Shown piece after piece: positions 7,143-14,580 of a DNA stretch of 41,900 bases. How positions within the stretch are numbered: position 1 is the first letter of the stretch; each line of letters opens with the position of its first letter. A program made the position numbers and the translations under genes. A model generated the notes under the pieces. The model was given only the letters and a program-made list of their open reading frames with translations. It did no database searches and was not told where the DNA came from. This stretch comes from JBGSON01 sp041739085 (lineage in GTDB: Bacteria; Patescibacteriota; Gracilibacteria; CAIRYL01). The stretch is taken from NCBI GenBank assembly GCA_041739085.1, contig JBGSON010000027.1:1-41900 (forward strand). Reading direction: 5' to 3'.

Positions 7143-8225
7143 ATGCTTCGGGAATTACCACCGCCGCCGTCAAACGGAGTCCAATGCTATGAGTATCACC
7201 CGCTTGAAGAACGGCCGGCTGAGCGTCCGCTTAATGTCCTCTTTGTCACGTCCATCCGGGATGTCGGGAGAGAAGACCGGAATGGGTCTGTCATCGACAC
7301 TCCCCAGGGAAAGGTCAAAATGCCGGGCCTCATCGAGACCGTGACCCATATGATCAATGAAAAATCAGGCGATCTCGGGAGATGGATGCGCACGGTCGGG
7401 ATCGTCACGGATGATGATCCCCGGGATAACCTCGACGGCTATCCGGGGACTCCGATACCAGGACGCCCCTGGATCCATGATCTTGACCTCCGGAATGACC
7501 GCGGGGAACTTCTTTCTTCTCTCACTGTGAACATCCCCTCTCATTTTCGGAAGATCCCCGGAAACCGCTTCCCGGAGGAAAAAGCGGAAGCAAAAGCCGA
7601 TTTTGAAAATGAGGTCCACCGTATGATGGATGAGTCCGGTGCAGATATCATCGTTTCCGACCATCTCATCATGAGGATCGACAACCTCATCCGGGATGCC
7701 CATGGCCAGTTCGGGAGGATCCTCAATATCCATCCGGCGGTGACGAGGGGAGATTATCCCATGAAACTCAGAGGACTCACTCCGACGCGCGACGCGATCG
7801 ACCGCGCAAATGGATTTCGCCGGGTGAACGGACACGGCGAACAAGTAGCGGTCACTCCTCATTCACGGACCGGGGCAACTCTTCATCTCGTTGATGAGAC
7901 GATCGATGCGGGAGCAGTGATCGCGGATTCCGAACCGACCATCGTCCATGGGGACGACGACCCCCAGGTTCTCCGCCACCGGAATTATCTTGCCGCGAAG
8001 ATCCCCGTTTTTGTCGCGGGAATACGCCATTACGTGGAAAATCTGTTTCCATATCTTGATGAACTCGATCTGAGAAATGCTCCTCCTCCTTCGGGAGCAG
8101 AGGTCATCCCTTTTCCCATCCTTTCATTCCGTGAAAATGGTATACCCGTACGATTACCTCAGCGAAGCCACAGAAGTATTCCCGCTCTTCAGGGATCAGC
8201 TCAAAGGGCGTCCCTATCTTTTTGA
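7143..8225 (+). CDS. Formyltransferase-family protein (PurN/Fmt-like catalytic core)
   Basis: A 360-residue protein with the signature of 10-formyltetrahydrofolate-dependent formyltransferases. The Asn-x-His pair is in ILNIHPA (residues about 194-200). The downstream loop ATLHLVDETIDAGAVI (about 243-258) supplies the catalytic Asp. ADIIVSDHLIMRI precedes the active site, as the strand before the NxHP loop does in PurN. The substrate is unknown: the N-terminal 150 residues contain an insertion-rich region unlike PurN (about 200 residues) or Fmt (about 310 residues), and no purine genes are nearby. The last 30 residues (from about 332) overlap the next gene by 89 nt and look like read-through sequence (PQRSHRSIPALQGSAQRAS). 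The true domain probably ends near residue 325, or a frameshift shortens or fuses the product. Confidence 0.75.
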   Translation: MLRELPPPPSNGVQCYEYHPLEERPAERPLNVLFVTSIRDVGREDRNGSVIDTPQGKVKMPGLIETVTHMINEKSGDLGRWMRTVGIVTDDDPRDNLDGYPGTPIPGRPWIHDLDLRNDRGELLSSLTVNIPSHFRKIPGNRFPEEKAEAKADFENEVHRMMDESGADIIVSDHLIMRIDNLIRDAHGQFGRILNIHPAVTRGDYPMKLRGLTPTRDAIDRANGFRRVNGHGEQVAVTPHSRTGATLHLVDETIDAGAVIADSEPTIVHGDDDPQVLRHRNYLAAKIPVFVAGIRHYVENLFPYLDELDLRNAPPPSGAEVIPFPILSFRENGIPVRLPQRSHRSIPALQGSAQRASLSF

Positions 8226-8802
8226 TTTTTCTTCCCGGAATCAGAAGACAGGGGAAATGGATACTTCTCACTTTGAAGAATTTCAGGAACTCGTTTTTTC
8301 GGAATTGAAATCAAGCGGATGGAGTTGGGGTATCGGGAAGTATCTCGAGGAGCGATCTCTTCTTCTGAGGAATTATCCCCAGATCGTTTCAGAAGGAAGG
8401 ATCTACCATCTCGGTCTCGATATCATCGTCCCGAAAGGATATAAGCTCCACGCACCGATTTCGGGAGTCGTCCATCTCACGGGAAAAGAAGAAGGGACCG
8501 GGAATTACGGAGGATATGTTGTCTTGAAACATGAAGGGGCAGATGGGTTCTTCTATTCATTTTACGGACACCTCAACTCTCATCATATGGTGAATGAGGG
8601 ACACATCGTGAAACAAGGAGAATCATTTGCGGAAATCGGAGACGGAGAAGACAGCGGAGGATGGTTCACGCACACCCATCTCCAAGTCATCACGGAAAAA
8701 GCCGAGCGCATGGGAAGGATGTTCCACGGATACGCGTCCGAAAAGGACCTCCGGGAGATCGAGTCCCTTTTTCCGAATCCCGGGTTTCTCTTCAGATATT
8801 AA
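8137..8802 (+). CDS. M23-family (LytM-type) metallopeptidase domain protein
   Basis: A 221-residue protein with the zinc-binding pattern of M23 endopeptidases. HLGLD (the HxxxD motif) is at about residue 90 and HTHLQV (the HxH motif) at about 186. The beta-rich GVVHLTGKEEGTGNYGGYV and YSFYGHLN lie between them. Such enzymes cut peptide cross-links in peptidoglycan. There is no signal peptide or membrane anchor, unusual for a wall hydrolase, so a cytoplasmic or non-wall role is possible. I prefer ATG 8137 (MVYPYDYLSEATEVF); the upstream ATG at 8077 would lengthen the overlap with the formyltransferase gene to about 150 nt. Translation is probably coupled to that gene. Confidence 0.8.
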   Translation: MVYPYDYLSEATEVFPLFRDQLKGRPYLFDFSSRNQKTGEMDTSHFEEFQELVFSELKSSGWSWGIGKYLEERSLLLRNYPQIVSEGRIYHLGLDIIVPKGYKLHAPISGVVHLTGKEEGTGNYGGYVVLKHEGADGFFYSFYGHLNSHHMVNEGHIVKQGESFAEIGDGEDSGGWFTHTHLQVITEKAERMGRMFHGYASEKDLREIESLFPNPGFLFRY

Positions 8803-8815
8803 GAATTTGGAAGTA

Positions 8816-8877
8816 GGAATTAGGAAGTAGGGAGATTTTTTTCTATTTCCTACTTCTCAATACCTACTTCCTAATTC
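8816..8877. repeat. Inverted repeat of the AGGAAGTA family, 3' of tRNA-Pro
   Basis: GGAATTAGGAAGTAGG (8816-8831) pairs with CCTACTTCCTAATTC (8863-8877). A third partial arm (TTTCCTACTTCTC) lies between. It sits 11 nt from the 3' end of tRNA-Pro. A related element is at 40705-40759, next to tRNA-Arg. Confidence 0.85.
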
Positions 8878-8888
8878 TTCCTTTTTCA

Positions 8889-8965
8889 TGGTCGGGGCGA
8901 CTGGACTCGAACCAGCGACCACATGCACCCCATGCATGCATTCTAGCCATCTGAACTACGCCCCG
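8889..8965 (-). tRNA. tRNA-Pro (anticodon GGG)
   Basis: Cloverleaf on the minus strand: acceptor CGGGGCG/CGCCCCG, D arm GTTC/GAAT, anticodon arm CATGC-ATGGGGT-GCATG with anticodon GGG. The T loop is GGTTCGAGTCC, the discriminator is A and the CCA is encoded. The C1 start is the hallmark of bacterial proline tRNAs. It decodes CCC/CCU. Confidence 0.96.
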
Positions 8966-9144
8966 ACGATTTCAAGCGCTCATATTGTAATGAAATAATG
9001 GATTTATGCAAGAATCTGGCATTGAGGAATATATGAGTGGAAAAGCGGGTTAGCGGCTAAGCAGTTCTTTCATGCTTTCATTTTCTGTTTTTGTTCTTTG
9101 TGTTTCCCTCCTCCTCGACGCCTCTTCTTGTGAGTTTGGTTTTG

Positions 9145-9153
9145 TGTTATAAT
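9145..9153 (+). promoter_or_regulatory. Extended -10 promoter for the prephenate-dehydratase-like gene
   Basis: TGTTATAAT (TG, one base, TATAAT) with only a weak -35 (TTCTTG region). The expected start near 9160 precedes ATG 9182 by about 20 nt. Confidence 0.6.
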
Positions 9154-9181
9154 AATCTGGTATTCCTTGTTAGACCACCGT

Positions 9182-9781
9182 ATGAAACTGAAGATAGGAA
9201 TCCAGGGAGACAGAGGGAGCACGAATGAGAAGGCATGCAGATTCTTTGCGGAAAAGCATCGATGGGAAAAATTCGCCATAGAATATCTCATCACTTCCGA
9301 AGGAGTACTTTCTTCGCTGGATGAGGGTGAAATCGATTTCGGCACGATCGCCTGGAGATCCTCGAGATCCGGCCTCGTTGCAGAAACGCAGGAAGCGGTT
9401 CAGAGATTTCAATTTCATAAAATCGATGAGGTCACCCTTCCTCTCGATCATGCCCTCTTAAGAAACGGGAAGATCGACGAGAAAGAGACAATTCAGATAT
9501 TTTCACATCCTCACGGCCTCAAAGAGCATTGGCCATTCCTGAAGCATCGTTTTCCATTGCTCTCCATCCATGCAGAGATCGACACTGCGGTCGCCGCGAA
9601 AAAACTTGCCGATGGGGAATACCCACGGAATTCGCTCGTCATCGCTCCAATCGATTGCGCTTCCCTCTATGATTTAGATATATTTCTCGCGGACATCCCG
9701 ACAAATGCGGGATACGAAATCACCATATACCTCATCGAACCTCATCAGAAGAAAAGCCTATGGACCCGAAAACTCTTTTAA
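9182..9781 (+). CDS. Prephenate-dehydratase-like (periplasmic-binding-fold) protein without ACT domain
   Basis: A protein of 199 residues. The start KIGIQGDRGSTNEKACRFF corresponds to the first strand and glycine loop of prephenate dehydratase (PheA), with GDRGS in place of GxxGSxS. The rest (FGTIAWRSSRSGLVAETQEA, and LVIAPIDCASLYDLDIF near the C-terminus) keeps the two-lobed layout of that fold. The regulatory ACT domain of PheA is missing, and the catalytic Thr-Arg-Phe motif of true dehydratases is not evident. It may bind a small ligand rather than make phenylpyruvate. I chose ATG 9182 (MKLKIG) over 9167 because it begins at the first strand. Its end overlaps the HD gene by 22 nt, so the two are probably co-translated. 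Confidence 0.65.
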   Translation: MKLKIGIQGDRGSTNEKACRFFAEKHRWEKFAIEYLITSEGVLSSLDEGEIDFGTIAWRSSRSGLVAETQEAVQRFQFHKIDEVTLPLDHALLRNGKIDEKETIQIFSHPHGLKEHWPFLKHRFPLLSIHAEIDTAVAAKKLADGEYPRNSLVIAPIDCASLYDLDIFLADIPTNAGYEITIYLIEPHQKKSLWTRKLF

Positions 9782-10326
9782 AATTTCTCTTTGAACTCGG
9801 CAATCTCCGGAGGATCAAGCATGAAGGGTGGCGTGTTGCAGGCGTTGATGAGCCGGAGAGTGTCGCCGATCATTCCCTGCGGGCGGCTCAGATCGGGTAT
9901 TTCCTCGCGAAGATGGAAAATTATCCTGATCCGAATGTCATTGCGACCATGCTCATTTTTCATGATATCGGAGAGTGCAGGATCGGCGATCTCCATAAAA
10001 TCGCAAGAAGGTATATTGAAACGACCAATGAGGATCACGCCGTAAAAGAGCAACTCGAGCCTTTTGGAGAAACCGGTGATGAGATCTTCTCCCTCTGGTC
10101 CGAAGTAGAAAGCAGGTCTTCTGATGCCGGGGTCATAGCGAAGGATGCGGATCTCCTCGAACAGGCACTGAGCGCGAAGGAATACCTGGAAAAAGGGTAT
10201 GCAGCGGCATCCGACTGGATCACGAACATCAAGACCTTGGTGAAGACAGATTCCGCGAGGATGCTTCTCGGAGTACTTTTCGAAGTCCGTTCCTATGATT
10301 GGATGCACGGCTTGAAAAAATTGTAA
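9760..10326 (+). CDS. HD-domain hydrolase (YfbR/HDDC2-like nucleotidase)
   Basis: A 188-residue metal-dependent phosphohydrolase. The HD signature is complete: ADHS (His38), FHDIGE (His68, Asp69, Glu72) and KDADLLEQAL (Asp129/Asp131). The opening LLKFLFELGNLRRIKHEGW and VDEPESVADHSL are characteristic of the YfbR/HDDC2 group, which removes phosphate from deoxyribonucleoside 5'-monophosphates. The substrate in this organism is inferred from the family. Its start lies inside the preceding gene (22-nt overlap), indicating one operon. Confidence 0.85.
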   Translation: MDPKTLLKFLFELGNLRRIKHEGWRVAGVDEPESVADHSLRAAQIGYFLAKMENYPDPNVIATMLIFHDIGECRIGDLHKIARRYIETTNEDHAVKEQLEPFGETGDEIFSLWSEVESRSSDAGVIAKDADLLEQALSAKEYLEKGYAAASDWITNIKTLVKTDSARMLLGVLFEVRSYDWMHGLKKL

Positions 10327-10420
10327 CCTGATACGTCCATTTTTTCCTGACTCGCAAATAATCAGTGTCCACCTGCTCATTTGGGTCATTGAGAGTGATC
10401 GTTATTTCGGTCAAAGACGC

Positions 10421-10470
10421 TTGTTTCTCCATTGACATTAGGAATATACTATAGTTATGAGATAATAACT
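10421..10470 (+). promoter_or_regulatory. Promoter and inverted repeat upstream of the alarmone synthetase gene
   Basis: TTGTTT (10421-10426), an 18-nt spacer and TATACT (10445-10450). A TTGACA also occurs at 10432-10437 but is too close to that -10. Just after the -10, AGTTAT (10453-10458) and ATAACT (10465-10470) form a perfect inverted repeat around GAGATA. It covers the transcription start and ends 5 nt before ATG 10476, a position suited to an operator. Confidence 0.45.
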
Positions 10471-10475
10471 GTCCT

Positions 10476-11663
10476 ATGCCACTTTCCGCTGACAGCAGGA
10501 ACGATACCGCTGAGCGCATGGAAAAATGCAAAAAATGGCTTGCGTTTCTTCTTTTTGTAAACCGCGAAACGAAAAACCAGGATTATCTCTTTGATTTTTT
10601 CTTTGAAGAATTTACAAAATCCCCGAAGACATTTTACATGTTTCTTCTCTTTTTGCAGAACGAAATACGGTCAGCTCAAAGACTGAAACACGAGAGACGG
10701 GAGATGGCGAAGATGTACCTCCGCATTCTTCTGCCACTGACAGAGCGCTTCGGATTTTTTGAAGAAAGGGATGTTCTCAACGACCTTTCCTTCATGCTCG
10801 TAAATCCGAAAATGTACCATCTCATCAATAAAGAACTATTGAACTACAAAAAACGATCTCGTCGGGTAATTGAAGATATTCAGTCAAGGCTTATGCAAAC
10901 TCTCAGCAATGCCAAGTACAAATGCGATATTTCCGGAAGGTATAAAAACGTTTATAGCATTTATCGGAAAACACTGAAATATAAAACGGAGGACATATCG
11001 AGCCTGAAGGACATTTTTGCTTTTCGCATCATCATTCACAAGAATTCCATCGATGCGTGCTATCGGGTTCTTAACATGCTTCACGATCGATTCGTACCTG
11101 TCCCGAAAATGTTCAAGGACTACATTACTATACCGAAAATCAACGGGTACCAAAGTCTGCACACGGGCCTCAACAATATTATCCCCGACCTCGACATACC
11201 TGCGGAAATACAGATTAGGACTCAGGTGATGAATGATTTCGCTGAGAAAGGGCTTGCTGCTCATTGGGTATACACCAAAGAAAAGAAATCTCAGCTTTTG
11301 AACGCCAAGGAAAAAACACTTATGCAATATCTCACTTTTTTCCCCTACTCTCCGCTGGACAAGGAATACACCTACTTCTTTACCTTCAACGGGGACATCT
11401 GTCGGCTGCAGAAGGGATCTACCATACTAGATTTTGCGTATTCGATCCATTCCGATTTCGGGAGTCGGACTGTTTCCGCTCTCGTCAACGGGAAACAAAA
11501 AGACCTCTCCTATGAAATAGGGGAAGGTGATATAATTGAGCTCATACAGGGCAAAAAAACCGTCGTGAACGAACAATGGCTGAGCATAACCAAGAATACA
11601 TCAACAAGAAAGAAAATTAGGGCTTTTCTCAGAAAACATTCTCCCATGCTTTTTCGCTCATGA
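10476..11663 (+). CDS. RelA/SpoT-family alarmone synthetase lacking the HD hydrolase domain
   Basis: A (p)ppGpp synthetase of 395 residues. The synthetase domain is at about 125-270: GRYKNVYSIYRK (154-165), LKDIFAFRIII (177-187, metal-site Asp179), NGYQSLHT (223-230), EIQIRT (244-249, catalytic Glu244) and AEKGLAAHW (256-264). A TGS domain follows (about 297-360). The N-terminal 120 residues match only the helices that end the HD domain of long Rel proteins (ERFGFFEERDVLNDLSF). The HD metal motifs are absent, so hydrolysis of (p)ppGpp should be lost. No ACT/zinc-finger region follows the TGS. The gene directly abuts the PAS/GAF sensor gene: the TGA at 11661-11663 is followed at once by its ATG. 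A sensor-controlled synthetase is a reasonable inference. Confidence 0.88.
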   Translation: MPLSADSRNDTAERMEKCKKWLAFLLFVNRETKNQDYLFDFFFEEFTKSPKTFYMFLLFLQNEIRSAQRLKHERREMAKMYLRILLPLTERFGFFEERDVLNDLSFMLVNPKMYHLINKELLNYKKRSRRVIEDIQSRLMQTLSNAKYKCDISGRYKNVYSIYRKTLKYKTEDISSLKDIFAFRIIIHKNSIDACYRVLNMLHDRFVPVPKMFKDYITIPKINGYQSLHTGLNNIIPDLDIPAEIQIRTQVMNDFAEKGLAAHWVYTKEKKSQLLNAKEKTLMQYLTFFPYSPLDKEYTYFFTFNGDICRLQKGSTILDFAYSIHSDFGSRTVSALVNGKQKDLSYEIGEGDIIELIQGKKTVVNEQWLSITKNTSTRKKIRAFLRKHSPMLFRS

Positions 11664-13970
11664 ATGACAACTCCACACACATCAGCACTCTCATTCAGAA
11701 ACTGCATCGATCAGATGGATTATGCGGCCTGGATTATCTCGCCAAAAGGAGCAATTCTTCACGCGAACGAATCTTTCTGCAGCGTCGTTCGACTTCCGTT
11801 GGAAAAAATTCTCTCCCTGACGCCAGGAGACATCTTCAGGGAAACAGCAAGTGACAAGTGGATTCCTGTTTTTCCGAAACAAACAAAAACCGCTGCATCC
11901 CCCTTTTATGAGGGATTTCTTGGCACTCGGGAAGAATCCTCAATACCCGTTTTTCATGCAACCATATATCTCCCTGAAAAAACCGGTGTCATGGGAATAT
12001 TTTTGGACACTCGGGAAATCATGAAGCAAGAATCGATATATCAGAAGCTCATCGAACATATGAATGAAGGTGTGTGGATGTGCGACAAGAATGACTGCAC
12101 CACCTATGCAAATCCGAAATTCTGTGAAATGCTGGAGTATTCCCTTCCAGAACTGAAGACCATGAAGGAATACGAGCTTTGGGACAAAGAAACTGCCAAC
12201 AGGGTGAAGTATATCAATACCGTTATCCGTCCGAAGGGAATTAGCTCATCGTACGAAGGAACATTTATTTCCAAGAGCGGGAAGAAAATACCGGTGCTCC
12301 TCAGTGGAACTCCTCTCCCAAACGGTGAAGGGACCATGGGAATGGTGACAAATCTTTCGGACATGAAAAAACAGGAGACCCTTTACCGGAAGCTCGTTGA
12401 GCATATGAATGAAGGAGTATGGATGTGCGATAAAAAAGATTACACTATTTACGCAAATCCAAAATTCTGCGAAATGGTGGAGTATTCCCTGGAGGAACTG
12501 AAAACTATTGTGGAATACGATCTTTGGGATGAGAAATCAGCAGAATATGTCCGATGGATTAATAAAAATGTGAGAAAGGAAGGCCAGAGTACAGCATATG
12601 AAGGCACTCTCATATCAAAGAGGGGAAAGAGAATACCAGTGCTCCTCAGTGGAACCCCTCTCCCCAACGGAGAGGGAACCATGGGAATGGTGACTGATCT
12701 CCGCGAACTCAAGAAAAAAGAATCCATGTACAAGACGCTCATTGAGAATCTCAATGAGCCGATATGCCTCAATGATAAGAACGAAAAAGTAGTGTATGCG
12801 AATCCAAAATTCTGTGAAATCATGGGCTGCGCGGCTGATGAAATTGTCGGAAAGTCTGAATATCAGTTTTGGGACGAAGAGACCCATAAAAAAGTCCACC
12901 AGGTGAACATGAATGAGCGGAAGCAGGGAATTTCATCACATTACGAGGGGAATCTCATCACGAAAACAAGTGAATGCATTCCTGTTCTGGTGAGCGGATC
13001 TCCGCTTCCGGATGGAGGGACCCTGGGAGTTTTTACAGACCTCCGAGTACTGAAACAAAAACAAGAAACGGAACAAATTCTGAGCAAAGCTCTTCAATAT
13101 ACAACCGATGCAATTATCGTCTTCAGCTCGCACGGTATTATCAAACTCTGGAACAGGGGAGCAAAAATTATTTTCGGGTACAAGAAAGAGGAAATTGAAG
13201 GATTTTCTATCGATAAGCTCTTCCCGAAGGAAAGCGAACGGGATCAGATTCTCCATCCGAAAGTGTTGAGAAACTTTGAAGTCAGCGGACAGCACAAAAA
13301 CAAGAATCTTCTCACCATATCTGCAACGCTTACCCCCATTGAGAACAGTGAAGATGGTGAAAAGTCATCATATGCGCTTCTTATTGCGAGAGACATTTCT
13401 CAGAAGACAAAACTGGAGGAAGAAATGACGCTGAAATATCAAAAAATCAAGGAAGCCTACAATCAGTTCGGAATTGTTCGACGACAACTGGATTATGTGT
13501 TTGAACTTTTGGATACTTTCCGGGAAAGCCAGGACATCAAGACTGTTTCCGATTTTATTGTGAGTTCGATTATCATGCTCACAAAAGCCGATGCCTGCAT
13601 TCTTCGCTATTACAATCCGAAACTGAACCGTCTTGAACTCGGGTCTTATATTGGAGTAACCCACGACTGGAAGGGAAACGCAACGATATCGTACGAAAAC
13701 AGCCTCCTCGAAAAAGCATTTACCTCGGGAATGCCATTGAAAATTATTGATATCATGAAGGAGCCAAAATACAAATCGACGCATCTCGCAAAGAAAAATA
13801 ATCTTTCCTCGCTTCTCCTGATCCCATTGAAATACAAGTCACAGCTCGTCGGTGGAATTTGGCTCTACGCAAGGCCCGACAAAAAGTTGGAAATTTTTGA
13901 TAACGAGTTTATAGAGAAATATGCACAACTCATCGAAATTGTCGTTGGAAGCATCCTGAAAAAGAATTAA
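11664..13970 (+). CDS. Soluble sensor with five PAS domains and a GAF domain, no output domain
   Basis: A 768-residue cytoplasmic protein without membrane helices. PAS-type repeats start at about residues 15, 126, 241, 356 and 469. Repeats 2-4 are spaced exactly 115 codons apart and share NPKFCEM/I and (P)VLLSGTPLPNGEGT-type motifs. Repeats 2 and 3 are nearly identical, so they arose by recent duplication. A coiled coil (about 580-612) leads to a C-terminal GAF domain (about 614-765; SSIIMLTKADACILRYY, SLLLIPLKYKSQLVGGIWLY). I see no histidine kinase, GGDEF, EAL, phosphatase or DNA-binding domain. The start codon abuts the stop of the alarmone synthetase gene, suggesting translational coupling and direct control of that enzyme. 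Cysteines in WMCDK and NPKFCE of the repeats might sense redox state, but this is speculative. Confidence 0.85.
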   Translation: MTTPHTSALSFRNCIDQMDYAAWIISPKGAILHANESFCSVVRLPLEKILSLTPGDIFRETASDKWIPVFPKQTKTAASPFYEGFLGTREESSIPVFHATIYLPEKTGVMGIFLDTREIMKQESIYQKLIEHMNEGVWMCDKNDCTTYANPKFCEMLEYSLPELKTMKEYELWDKETANRVKYINTVIRPKGISSSYEGTFISKSGKKIPVLLSGTPLPNGEGTMGMVTNLSDMKKQETLYRKLVEHMNEGVWMCDKKDYTIYANPKFCEMVEYSLEELKTIVEYDLWDEKSAEYVRWINKNVRKEGQSTAYEGTLISKRGKRIPVLLSGTPLPNGEGTMGMVTDLRELKKKESMYKTLIENLNEPICLNDKNEKVVYANPKFCEIMGCAADEIVGKSEYQFWDEETHKKVHQVNMNERKQGISSHYEGNLITKTSECIPVLVSGSPLPDGGTLGVFTDLRVLKQKQETEQILSKALQYTTDAIIVFSSHGIIKLWNRGAKIIFGYKKEEIEGFSIDKLFPKESERDQILHPKVLRNFEVSGQHKNKNLLTISATLTPIENSEDGEKSSYALLIARDISQKTKLEEEMTLKYQKIKEAYNQFGIVRRQLDYVFELLDTFRESQDIKTVSDFIVSSIIMLTKADACILRYYNPKLNRLELGSYIGVTHDWKGNATISYENSLLEKAFTSGMPLKIIDIMKEPKYKSTHLAKKNNLSSLLLIPLKYKSQLVGGIWLYARPDKKLEIFDNEFIEKYAQLIEIVVGSILKKN
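12039..12728 (+). repeat. Tandem 345-bp coding repeats (PAS2 and PAS3)
   Basis: Equivalent tyrosine codons of the repeats are at 12039, 12384 and 12729, giving a period of exactly 345 bp. Long near-identical stretches, such as CCAGTGCTCCTCAGTGGAAC or its close match, occur in both complete units. This is a recent in-frame duplication inside the sensor gene and a possible site of copy-number variation. Confidence 0.85.
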
Positions 13971-14580
13971 AGGATCCCCGGGTCACACGCAAATTTCTGA
14001 AATGAGGTAAGACAGAAGAGTAATTTTCTTTATTCCAATAGGACAAATTGAGAAACAGATAATAGGGATTGTGCCTCCTGAGTTGCCCCTTTTTGTTTGT
14101 TGCTCATGATTTCCTTACTCCAGCCCTGAGCACTAATGCTTTTTCCTGAATCATTCAATGCCAAAATCAGAGGATTCCGCGCTCTTGTTCGTGGTATTAC
14201 TGATAAGAAATTCTTCCTCTTTCGTATCTCAAAAATTTATGCTGAGAACTTTTTTTTGAGAAATTTGCGTATGATCCAGATCCCCCGCTCTGCTCCCTAA
14301 GGACTCTTGCGCATATGATTGACAAATGGTTTTTTTGTGCTATTATCTGTCGCACACTATTTTTGAAGTAGCATTCCTTTCCAATTTAATCTGCTCTCCT
14401 GCCGTGCCATACCGGATGAGTGAACGGAATGTTAATAATCTCCAGAATCGGTGGCATTATCATTGATTTTTTTATTCACAGCACCTATGGTGGCAATAGA
14501 ATCTAGGATACATTGTTCTTTCCAAACACGCTGAACCATGGTATTTTCACTCCTCTCGAGCAGACGCAATTATTAAATCA
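13971..14580. other. 610-nt intergenic region with distant inverted repeats and a promoter
   Basis: No protein gene is supported. ACGCAAATTTCT at about 13986-13997 is the exact reverse complement of AGAAATTTGCGT at 14260-14271, and weaker similarity extends about 15 nt further outward on both sides. The right half holds a promoter at 14319-14346 and, after it, a leader of about 228 nt before the next gene. The pair may be the terminal repeats of a small remnant mobile element (about 315 bp, 13972-14286). Confidence 0.5.
14319..14346 (+). promoter_or_regulatory. Promoter for methyltransferase-like gene 1
   Basis: TTGACA (14319-14324), a 16-nt spacer and TATTAT (14341-14346). The start would be near 14353, giving an unusually long leader of about 228 nt before ATG 14581. 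The spacer length and the TTGACAAA box match the promoter of the paralogous gene at 16441. Confidence 0.6.

Noticed and set aside
10476..11663. Toxic small alarmone synthetase toxin with antitoxin
   Set aside because: The protein has a TGS domain and remnants of the long-Rel layout, and the neighbour is a sensor far too large to be a typical antitoxin.
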